This document shows, in pieces, positions 1 to 5,218 of a stretch of DNA of 7,393 nucleotides (the first letter of the stretch is position 1; each line of letters begins with the position of its first letter). Where the stretch lies: positions 1 through 7,393 of the forward strand of contig URNQ01000086.1 in NCBI GenBank assembly GCA_900549245.1, read 5' to 3'. Below the pieces are notes generated by a model. The model saw nothing but the letters and a program-made list of their open reading frames with translations. It searched no databases and was not told the origin of the DNA. The stretch is from an uncultured Collinsella sp. Its GTDB lineage: Bacteria; Actinomycetota; Coriobacteriia; Coriobacteriales; Coriobacteriaceae. A program made the position numbers and the translations under genes.

Positions 1-92
1 GCTACATTGAGCTCAAGGTCGATGTCTCGTATCAATCGCGTCCCGAATGGCTGGAGGGAGATTATGATTCGTGGATTGCTGCATGGGATTAA
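1..92 (+). CDS. C-terminal tail of an unidentified upstream protein, probably a pilus-operon member
   Basis: The frame starting at base 3 is open from the window edge to a TAA at 90-92. It encodes 29 residues that begin YIELKVDVSYQSRPEW and end in a Trp- and Asp-rich tail (SWIAAWD). Two things suggest this is a real gene end. The composition looks like a folded protein, and the stop lies 29 nt inside the next gene, whose Shine-Dalgarno (53-60) sits within this tail. I do not recognise the family. Because it overlaps a TadG-like and then a TadE-like gene, another pseudopilin or minor Tad pilus subunit is the natural guess, but that rests on context only. The start and most of the protein lie outside the window. 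Confidence 0.6.
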   Translation, partial: YIELKVDVSYQSRPEWLEGDYDSWIAAWD

Positions 93-2217
93 GCGTTTCT
101 GGTCTAGACGCGTTTTGACGCACCGTCCGAGCTGCCATCGCAAGCGAGGCGGCTTTATGGGTCGAGCCGGTGTCGATCTGTTTATCGAAGATGGCGCCTA
201 TACCACGCTTTCTTCTGCCGTGGTCATCCTAGTGGTGCTCACATTGTTGTTTTCGTCGACCGCGGCGATATGGAGCATGTCGCGTGCCGGGGATACTCAG
301 GTGGCGGCTGATAGTGGCGCGCTGGCGGGTGCCAACGTAGTGTCGTCCTATCACACGGCTGCCACGGTGGTTGATGCGAGCATCTTGAGTCTGGGGCTGG
401 CGGGGTTTGCCACGATCGGGACGGGCCTGGTCGCCATCCTCATCCCGGGTGCCGAGCCGGTTGCCGGCAATATGGTCGACACCGGGATTGAGATCATTAA
501 AACGCGCAACAAGTTTGCCAAAAGCGCATCGGAAGGCTTACAGAAAATCGAGACGGCTCTGCCGTATCTGATCGCCGCGCGTGCCACGCAGACGGTGTCG
601 GCGCAGGATACCGATAGTGTGACCTATACCGGTACGGCGCTTGCCGTGCCCAGGACATCCGAGTCTGACTTCGCTGCGCTCAAAGGATCAGAGATCTCGA
701 CCGATACCATTAAAGACACATCAGATGATTTAGAGGGTGCGGCCGAGGAGCTGCGGAAGGCTTCTGAGGACACGGCGAAGGCTAAAGAGCGTGCTTGGCT
801 GGCGGATTGTGGTGGGTCTGACAAGGGCTCGGTCGGCAGCTGTTCTTGCATGTGGGAGCGTGCGAAAAGCCTAACGGATCTCTCCGGTGTTCAAAATCCG
901 CATTACTCATCGAGCGTTACGTGGGAGCCCCAAGTTGCCCTTGATCGCGCGAAGGACTACTACCATTGGCGTCTGACAAATGAGAAGCCCCACGGCTCGA
1001 GTGTCGAGATGAAGGCAGAGTCTGCGGCGCGTAAGGCGTTTTATACCTATGCGAGCGCGGAGGTCGATCGGGCACATATAACCGAGAACGGAGACAGGGT
1101 TTCCTCCTATATTCCGCTGCTGCCGCGCAACTCTGATGAGGTTCGGGCGACGGAGCTCTATACCGATGCGGTGTGGCCGACGAGCGTGAACGATGACAAG
1201 GCGTATCTGCATTACGGGACGACCTGCCCTAACTATAAGAAAGGGACGCCGAGCGGATTTGCTTCGGTTGCCGATTACGATGGACAGGATAAATGCAGCA
1301 AATGCCATTTTGGCGTTTCGTCGCTTGGTGCTGTTGCGGCGCCTTCAACCTCTATCGAAAACGGCTTCGAATATCACTTCGACGAGTTCAAAAAGGCCTT
1401 GGAGGAATACGTCAAATGTCGGAACAAAGAGCTTGAGCTCATGCGTCAGACCGAGGATGAGGCCGACCGTGCGAGCAATGCGTTTGACCAGGCCATTAAA
1501 GCGCTTTCGGGCGAGCGTCCGCGTATCGCTCCGCCCGGTCGCAACGGCGTGGTTGCCTTTGCGGTTTCGGGTGCCATCTCGAGCCCCGATGAGCTCAACT
1601 CTTCGTTTAACACGGCAGTCAGGCTTGGCGATCGCGGTGCCATCTCTGCCGCGGTGCTGGCGCCCGATGAGGCGACGGCGCAAAACAACGTGCTTTCGCG
1701 ATTTTTCTCGACATTGAAGGAACGCTCGGGTGGCGTTGCCGGCGTACTCGATGGCGTCATGGATGTCTGGGGACGGCTGCTTGTGGGATACGGAGACATC
1801 CAAGGTTCGGCCGACGAACTTATGGACGAGATGATTAAAGGCCTAGGAGGGGGCAGCGGCGCGTTGGGCTCCATTGCATCGTGGCTCGGCGATACCGTTT
1901 CGGCGTCCGTGGCGGCGTTGGGTCTGGAACCGTGCGACTTGTGCCTGCGAAAGCCAGTGCTGACCGATTCCGCCAACGTCATTAAGAGTCCGGGGTCTGA
2001 CATTGCTGGTCTCTTTCAAGCGCAAGACAAGCTGCGAAGTATTCCGTTGGGCGTGATCGATCCCAAGGCGCTTTGCGAGGCGTTGGAATATCAAGTCGAA
2101 CGCACCATTAGCGGTACGGTGTTCACGCTTGCGGAGATTCCTCTGCCCGGCGGTGGCTCCATCCCACTCACCGTCGATGTCGCCACGCTGGTTGGCGCTC
2201 TGGGCGGTGGGTCGTAA
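64..2217 (+). CDS. Large TadG-like Flp/Tad pilus assembly protein, cysteine-rich (717 aa)
   Basis: This is a predicted membrane-anchored, surface-exposed component of a Tad/Flp pilus system. A basic N-terminus (residues 1-34) precedes one hydrophobic segment (about 47-70). Next comes QVAADSGALAGA (79-90), which closely matches the 'AADAAALAGA' signature that follows the membrane helix in TadG-like proteins. A second hydrophobic stretch covers about 105-127. Two Lys/Glu-rich, probably coiled-coil segments lie at about 215-247 and 436-484. After the anchor there are ten cysteines: C249, C260, C262, C388, C411, C414, C452, C624, C627 and C671. They include CSC, CSKC and CDLC motifs. The C-terminus is Gly-rich. 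ATG 64 is preferred because GGAGGGAG (53-60) lies just upstream; ATG 157 (residue 32) after GAGGCGG is a possible shorter start. The next gene starts on its stop codon. The family call rests on the short signature, the topology and the TadE neighbour. The large extracellular region is unrecognised. Confidence 0.7.
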   Translation: MIRGLLHGIKRFWSRRVLTHRPSCHRKRGGFMGRAGVDLFIEDGAYTTLSSAVVILVVLTLLFSSTAAIWSMSRAGDTQVAADSGALAGANVVSSYHTAATVVDASILSLGLAGFATIGTGLVAILIPGAEPVAGNMVDTGIEIIKTRNKFAKSASEGLQKIETALPYLIAARATQTVSAQDTDSVTYTGTALAVPRTSESDFAALKGSEISTDTIKDTSDDLEGAAEELRKASEDTAKAKERAWLADCGGSDKGSVGSCSCMWERAKSLTDLSGVQNPHYSSSVTWEPQVALDRAKDYYHWRLTNEKPHGSSVEMKAESAARKAFYTYASAEVDRAHITENGDRVSSYIPLLPRNSDEVRATELYTDAVWPTSVNDDKAYLHYGTTCPNYKKGTPSGFASVADYDGQDKCSKCHFGVSSLGAVAAPSTSIENGFEYHFDEFKKALEEYVKCRNKELELMRQTEDEADRASNAFDQAIKALSGERPRIAPPGRNGVVAFAVSGAISSPDELNSSFNTAVRLGDRGAISAAVLAPDEATAQNNVLSRFFSTLKERSGGVAGVLDGVMDVWGRLLVGYGDIQGSADELMDEMIKGLGGGSGALGSIASWLGDTVSASVAALGLEPCDLCLRKPVLTDSANVIKSPGSDIAGLFQAQDKLRSIPLGVIDPKALCEALEYQVERTISGTVFTLAEIPLPGGGSIPLTVDVATLVGALGGGS

Positions 2218-2693
2218 TGAGTATCCGCATGCGTCTGCGCGAGGAGCGCGCCCAAGCGACGGTGGAGATGGCAGTGGTTGCGCCCGTTTTGCTGGTGCTG
2301 GCACTCATCGTGTACAACGTCATGATCTTTGCCAGCGCTGTCGCGCGCTTCGACCGCGTGGTGCCCGACATCGTGTTGGCGCACGCCGTGGCGTCGGAGG
2401 GGGAGGGCGACGAAAGCTCTGCCGATGCCTCGGCGACGGTTCAGACTCAAATTCTGAATGCCATGGAAGGTTATGACTTGCAGATTGAAGTGTCGAGCGA
2501 GCAAGGCGCGGAGGCATCGGATGGTGGCCTGCTCTCCCTATCCGGTACGTTTAGGACCTACACCTGCACCATGCACTATGAGCCGTGGCCGACTTCTCTC
2601 AGCATCGCTGGCGTTCCGCTGGGGGCGCCGACAACGTTGTCGCACGAGCGCGCGGTGACGGTCGATCCATGGCGTCCGGGGGTGGTCATGTGA
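2217..2693 (+). CDS. TadE-like pseudopilin (158 aa)
   Basis: This is a predicted minor pseudopilin of the Tad/Flp pilus, acting at the cytoplasmic membrane in pilus assembly. The N-terminus is the classic TadE type: a short basic leader (residues 1-11), then AQATVE with Glu17, then one hydrophobic helix (about 18-40, beginning MAVVAPVLLVLALIVY). Cleavage by a TadV-like prepilin peptidase after Ala12 would place Glu17 at the usual +5 position; this is inferred, not shown. The rest (41-158) is an extracytoplasmic domain with one cysteine in TYTCTMHYE. The length is normal for the family. The ATG overlaps the TAA of the TadG-like gene by one base (TAATG), with GGCGGTGGG just upstream, so the two are likely translationally coupled. 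The TGA overlaps the GTG start of the DUF192 gene. The family call is confident; the exact role (TadE or TadF position) cannot be read from sequence. Confidence 0.85.
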   Translation: MSIRMRLREERAQATVEMAVVAPVLLVLALIVYNVMIFASAVARFDRVVPDIVLAHAVASEGEGDESSADASATVQTQILNAMEGYDLQIEVSSEQGAEASDGGLLSLSGTFRTYTCTMHYEPWPTSLSIAGVPLGAPTTLSHERAVTVDPWRPGVVM

Positions 2694-3049
2694 CCGCGGT
2701 CTCGTCCTACATCGCCTACGCACGGGCACTCAATAGGCTGGGTTGGACGCCGGCGGAGTTTGTGGTGGCGGAGTCGTTTGTCGTGCGCCTGCGCGGCATG
2801 CTGGGACGGCATCCGGTTGCCGCCAACGGCTTGCCGCTCGTCATGGCGTTTCCACGCTGCTCTTCGGTCCATACGTGTTTTATGGCCTATCCCATCGATA
2901 TCGCCTTTATCGATGCACGTGGCTATGTCCTCGTATGCTACGAAAACGTACGTCCCTGGCGTATGTGCTCCTGCCCCGGCGCCTGGGCCGTACTAGAGCG
3001 TCCTTCAATCATTGTTTCGACCCCTGCTCTCCAACGCGTGCCGGCTTAA
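2690..3049 (+). CDS. DUF192-family (COG1430-like) protein in the Tad operon (119 aa)
   Basis: Function unknown. The central part matches the DUF192 pattern. 'RLRGMLGR' (33-40) corresponds to the family's R-x-x-GLM-x-R opening. 'LPLVMAFP' (48-55), 'HTCFMAYPIDIAFIDARG' (61-78, compare the usual fWMknT-x-x-pLDiiFid) and 'VLVCYENVRPWR' (80-91) follow in order. There are five cysteines (57, 63, 83, 93, 95), more than is usual for a protein this small. I see no signal peptide or membrane helix, although many DUF192 proteins are exported. GTG 2690 is chosen because it makes a 4-nt GTGA overlap with the TadE-like gene and has GGGGGTGG at 2677-2684. An in-frame ATG at 2669 would add seven residues, and the ATG at 2585 is deep inside the upstream gene. 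It is the last gene of the overlapping pilus operon, which suggests a role tied to the pilus or its surface proteins. That role is inference. Confidence 0.75.
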   Translation: MTAVSSYIAYARALNRLGWTPAEFVVAESFVVRLRGMLGRHPVAANGLPLVMAFPRCSSVHTCFMAYPIDIAFIDARGYVLVCYENVRPWRMCSCPGAWAVLERPSIIVSTPALQRVPA

Positions 3050-3067
3050 GAATTGGCGACAGCGGAC

Positions 3068-3082
3068 TTTCGTCATACGAAA
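3068..3082. promoter_or_regulatory. Perfect inverted repeat, candidate operator of the toxin-antitoxin pair
   Basis: TTTCGT and ACGAAA form a perfect 6-bp inverted repeat with a CAT spacer, ending 25 nt before the start codon at 3108. Ribbon-helix-helix antitoxins commonly bind short inverted repeats at their own promoter, and the second gene of this pair encodes such a protein. A possible -10 (TAAGAT, 3088-3093) lies just downstream and a poor -35-like TTGGCG lies at 3053-3058; no convincing -35 is visible. The operator role is inferred. Confidence 0.4.
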
Positions 3083-3107
3083 TTGGGTAAGATGGAGGAG
3101 AAGATGC

Positions 3108-3374
3108 ATGGATGTTGAGATCCATCCCAACGCTAAAAAGCACCTGACAGAACAGCAGGTGCTTAGCGCTTGGCTTGCGGTTACTGAGTGCATTCGTCGC
3201 GAGTCGAAGGACGAGCCGCCGAGATGGCTTGCGATTGGATGGCTCCCAGACGGACGAAGCGTGGAGCTTGTCGCGGTCGAGCTTCTCCGTGGGTGGCTTA
3301 TCATTCATGCCTTGTCTCCAGTCCAGAAGAAATTTTGGCAGGAGATTGAACGGGCTCGGCAAAGGGGTCGATGA
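3108..3374 (+). CDS. Putative toxin of a type II toxin-antitoxin pair (88 aa)
   Basis: This small soluble protein has no signal peptide or membrane segment. An N-terminal helical half (HPNAKKHLTEQQVLSAW, residues 6-22, and on to about 36) is followed by what looks like a beta-hairpin (RWLAIGWLPDGRSVELVAVE, about 40-59). The end is 'GWLIIHALSPVQKKFWQEI', then a basic tail. The order of helices, DGR beta-turn and 'IIHA' strand is reminiscent of BrnT- and RelE-fold toxins, but I cannot assign a Pfam family. The start is well supported: GGAGGAG (3094-3100) sits 7 nt before ATG 3108, whereas the upstream in-frame extension to 3012 overlaps the DUF192 gene and has improbable composition. The stop overlaps the start of the antitoxin-like gene, and toxin-first order is also seen in brnTA and higBA. 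A strong hairpin lies within codons 8-21. Toxicity is inferred from the partner; an uncharacterised partner protein is the alternative. Confidence 0.6.
   Translation: MDVEIHPNAKKHLTEQQVLSAWLAVTECIRRESKDEPPRWLAIGWLPDGRSVELVAVELLRGWLIIHALSPVQKKFWQEIERARQRGR
3131..3168 (+). other. Strong hairpin inside the toxin-like gene
   Basis: CGCTAA (3131-3136) pairs with TTAGCG (3163-3168), and GCACCTG (3140-3146) pairs with CAGGTGC (3156-3162). This makes 13 perfect base pairs with a single AAA bulge and a 9-nt loop. It begins about 20 nt after the start codon. No U-tract follows, so it is not a rho-independent terminator. A role in restraining translation or in mRNA stability is possible but unproven; it could also be a coding coincidence. 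Confidence 0.5.
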
Positions 3375-3658
3375 TGGGCAAGACGTATACGGCCGCTAAT
3401 GGTCAGGTTGTAACGGATGAAATGATTGACGCGTGGTGCGAGTCGTACGAGCGCGGAGAGTTTCCGGATGGCGAACACACCGTTGGTGGGATCGTGCATG
3501 GACGGCCCCCACTCTCAGGTGAGGGGACGGCAACGTTGTCGGTCAAGATTCCTCTGGGAATGAAGGAGGCCATTCGTCGACGGGCGGCTGCCGAGGGGAT
3601 GACGCCAAGTGAGTTTGCCCGTGCGGCTCTGAGCGAAAAACTTCTTGCTGCCGGCTGA
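3374..3658 (+). CDS. Ribbon-helix-helix (CopG-like) antitoxin (94 aa)
   Basis: This is a probable antitoxin and DNA-binding autorepressor. The C-terminal third has the ribbon-helix-helix layout: a strand TLSVKIP (54-60), helix A (61-74), a Gly75 turn and helix B starting TPSEFARAALSEKLL (77-91). The N-terminal half, with VTDEMIDAWCESYERGEFP (13-31) and a GRPPLS linker (43-48), is probably the part that binds the toxin. This 'VTDE-M-ID-W…E-G…GRP' arrangement is typical of actinobacterial antitoxins placed after a small toxin gene. ATG 3371 and ATG 3374 are adjacent. The second is chosen because AAAGGGG (3361-3367) is 6 nt away from it and only 3 nt from the first. Either way the gene overlaps the toxin stop by 4 or 1 nt, which implies coupling. 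The inverted repeat at 3068-3082 is the likely binding site. The RHH call is confident; the antitoxin role follows from context. Confidence 0.75.
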   Translation: MGKTYTAANGQVVTDEMIDAWCESYERGEFPDGEHTVGGIVHGRPPLSGEGTATLSVKIPLGMKEAIRRRAAAEGMTPSEFARAALSEKLLAAG

Positions 3659-3698
3659 TGCCTCTGACGTGCCGATTTATAGAACCGAGGCTGTGCTC

Positions 3699-3749
3699 AA
3701 AAACTTTTTTAAAATTCTCGGTTGACCGGAACGCGTCCTTGGTTATACT
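3699..3749 (+). promoter_or_regulatory. Strong tRNA-Phe promoter with UP-like element
   Basis: The -35 box TTGACC (3722-3727) and -10 box TATACT (3744-3749) are separated by 16 nt. This predicts transcription starting near 3756, about 26 nt before the tRNA. Immediately upstream, at about -57 to -40, lies an A/T-only run broken by one C (3699-3716). It resembles the UP element that the RNA polymerase alpha subunit binds at stable-RNA promoters. This AT block stands out strongly in a GC-rich genome. Confidence 0.75.
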
Positions 3750-3755
3750 AATCAA

Positions 3756-3770
3756 GCCTTGAAACAAGGC
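3756..3770 (+). other. Leader hairpin of the pre-tRNA
   Basis: GCCTTG (3756-3761) and CAAGGC (3765-3770) form a perfect 6-bp stem with an AAA loop. It sits at the predicted 5' end of the transcript and 11 nt before the mature tRNA. It may protect the precursor or help 5' processing; the function is inferred. Confidence 0.5.
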
Positions 3771-3781
3771 ACACCTCAAAT

Positions 3782-3854
<73 letters not shown>

Positions 3855-3867
3855 CCTTGAATTGACT

Positions 3868-3897
3868 AGGACCTCTGCAAAGGGGTCCTTTTCTTTT
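3868..3897 (+). terminator. Rho-independent terminator of the tRNA-Phe unit
   Basis: AGGACCTC (3868-3875) and GGGGTCCT (3882-3889) form an 8-bp stem with one U-G pair and a 6-nt loop. It is followed directly by a T-rich run, TTTTCTTTT, up to 3897. It begins 14 nt after the tRNA. Confidence 0.85.
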
Positions 3898-3910
3898 ATG
3901 TAGGGTTCTG

Positions 3911-3958
3911 CGGAAACTGCGTCCCAGAATAAGGGCTCAGAACGGGACACACTTTCCG
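3911..3958. repeat. 48-nt imperfect palindrome, possible REP-like intergenic element
   Basis: The 15-nt arms at 3911-3925 (starting CGGAAA, ending GTCCC) and 3944-3958 (starting GGGAC, ending TTTCCG) share one centre of symmetry and pair at 13 of 15 positions. The 18-nt loop contains one CAGAA; a second CAGAA overlaps the arm end, giving direct copies at 3925-3929 and 3938-3942. No T-tract follows on either strand, so it is not a standard terminator. It lies just after the tRNA terminator. The form resembles repetitive extragenic palindromes, but only one copy is visible here. Confidence 0.5.
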
Positions 3959-4048
3959 GTGCCTGCCTCCGGCGCGCGTACACACCTCGTCGCACCATTC
4001 CGAGCCCGCCCGCCCCAGACATTCCTCCCACTTTCGCGTCACTTTACA

Positions 4049-4085
4049 GACCGTTCGGTCGCCTGTCCGCACACGCGGGTATACT
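4049..4085 (+). promoter_or_regulatory. Candidate operator (GACCG-TT-CGGTC) and -10 box upstream of the GH5-like gene
   Basis: GACCGTTCGGTC (4049-4060) is a 5+5 bp inverted repeat of the type often bound by TetR-family repressors. It is flanked by ACA (4046-4048) and, slightly offset, TGT (4064-4066). A perfect-looking -10, TATACT, lies at 4080-4085, about 65 nt before the GH5 start. No good -35 is visible at the right distance, so regulation by an activator or a weak promoter is possible. No TetR gene is in the window. Confidence 0.35.
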
Positions 4086-4150
4086 CAAAACGATACTTAT
4101 CCTATGCAATACGATGCGGGTTCGACCTGCATGATCCGAAGGGGGCAGTG

Positions 4151-5212
4151 ATGGAGAGGATACTCGGCGTTAATCTCTCTGGCTGGTTTATTCCCGAGCC
4201 TTGGGTGACCCCGTCGCTGTACGCGGCGACCGGTGCATCCAACGCGGCCGAGCTACAGGAGGCCATGGGTACCGCCGCCTATAACGAGCGCATGCGCCGC
4301 CATTACGAGACGTTTGTGAGCGAGGACGATTTTCGTCGCATGGCGCAGATCGGTCTCAATGCCGTGCGTCTGCCGGTGCCCTGGTATGCCTTTGGCTCAC
4401 AGGAGTCCGATGCCTCCTACATATCGGTTGTCGATTACATCGACCGCGCAATTGAGTGGGCTGCCAAGTACGACATCCGCGTGCTGCTCGATCTGGCAAC
4501 CGTGCCCGGTGGCCAGGGCGATTCCAACGATTCGCCCACCACGCCGGAGGCTGTCGCCGAGTGGCATTCGTCCACCAACGGCCGTCACGTCGCACTCGAC
4601 GTGCTCGAGCGCTTGGCCGATCGCTATGGCGAGGCCGAGAGCCTACTGGGCATTGAGCTGCTGGACACGCCGCAGATGAGCGTTCGCAAGAGCCTCTTCA
4701 CCATGACGGATGGCATTCCGGCCCACTACCTGCGCAATTTCTATCGCGATGCCTACGAGCTCGTTCGTTCGTATATGCCCGAGGATAAGATCGTCGTCTT
4801 CTCGTCGTCGGGGCATCCCAGCGAGTGGAAGCATTTTATGCGCGGCGCCAAGTACAAGAACGTCTACATGGACCTTCACCTGTACCATTACCGTGACGAA
4901 TATGCGCTCGACATCACGAGCCCCCGCGGGCTGACGACGGCGATTTCGCGCAACAAGCGCGAGCTCAAAGAGGCGATTTCGACTGGGTTCCCCGTGCTGG
5001 TGGGCGAATGGTCGGGTGCGGCGATCTTTGCCAACTCGTCGGTTACGCCCGAGGGCCGCAATGCCTACGAGCGCGTGTTTATCGCCAACCAGCTGGGTTC
5101 GTTTGCGCCGGCTGCCGGTTGGTTCTTCCAAACGTGGAAGACCGAGAAGCGCATTGCAGCATGGGACGCCCGCGCGGCGCTCGGTACGCTCGAGCGCGGC
5201 ATGATTGAATAG
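4151..5212 (+). CDS. GH5-family (BglC-like) glycoside hydrolase homologue with altered catalytic site (353 aa)
   Basis: The fold is that of GH5 exo-glucanase-like (alpha/beta)8 barrels. Visible landmarks in order are GVNLSGWFIPEPWVTPSLY (6-24), HYETFVSEDDFRRMAQIGLNAVRLPVPW (51-78, with the family Arg73), LLDLATVPGGQGDSNDS (112-128), LLGIELLDTPQ (165-175), MDLHLYHY (240-247), VGEWSGA (284-290, nucleophile Glu286) and GWFFQTWK (323-330). Three normally invariant positions differ. The His of 'LDLHG' is Ala116, and the Asn-Glu of 'NEP', where Glu is the acid/base, is Asp172-Thr173. It is therefore probably not an ordinary retaining hydrolase; it may be a binding protein or have changed chemistry. 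There is no signal peptide, so it is cytoplasmic. ATG 4151 follows AAGGGGG (4139-4145); the in-frame extension back to 3959 has junk-like composition. rsmI begins 6 nt after the stop, implying co-transcription. Confidence 0.8.
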   Translation: MERILGVNLSGWFIPEPWVTPSLYAATGASNAAELQEAMGTAAYNERMRRHYETFVSEDDFRRMAQIGLNAVRLPVPWYAFGSQESDASYISVVDYIDRAIEWAAKYDIRVLLDLATVPGGQGDSNDSPTTPEAVAEWHSSTNGRHVALDVLERLADRYGEAESLLGIELLDTPQMSVRKSLFTMTDGIPAHYLRNFYRDAYELVRSYMPEDKIVVFSSSGHPSEWKHFMRGAKYKNVYMDLHLYHYRDEYALDITSPRGLTTAISRNKRELKEAISTGFPVLVGEWSGAAIFANSSVTPEGRNAYERVFIANQLGSFAPAAGWFFQTWKTEKRIAAWDARAALGTLERGMIE

Positions 5213-5218
5213 GTTGAT

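Noticed and set aside
7..63. TTG start at 7 for the TadG-like gene
   Set aside because: It has no ribosome binding site, whereas ATG 64 has a strong one. The stretch is better explained as the tail of the upstream gene in another frame.
2743..3090. 115-codon + strand frame overlapping the DUF192 gene
   Set aside because: It has no family pattern and overlaps a frame with clear DUF192 motifs and an operon-style start.
3683..3723. AACCGAG/CTCGGTT inverted repeat as a terminator for the toxin-antitoxin pair
   Set aside because: The stem is only 7 bp with a 27-nt loop and no U-tract after it, and its right arm overlaps the tRNA -35. The AT-rich loop is better read as an UP element.
3959..4150. 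N-terminal extension of the GH5-like frame to 3959
   Set aside because: It has no ribosome binding site and an Arg/Pro/Thr/His-rich, junk-like composition, and it would run through the candidate operator and -10. The GH5 fold starts properly at ATG 4151.
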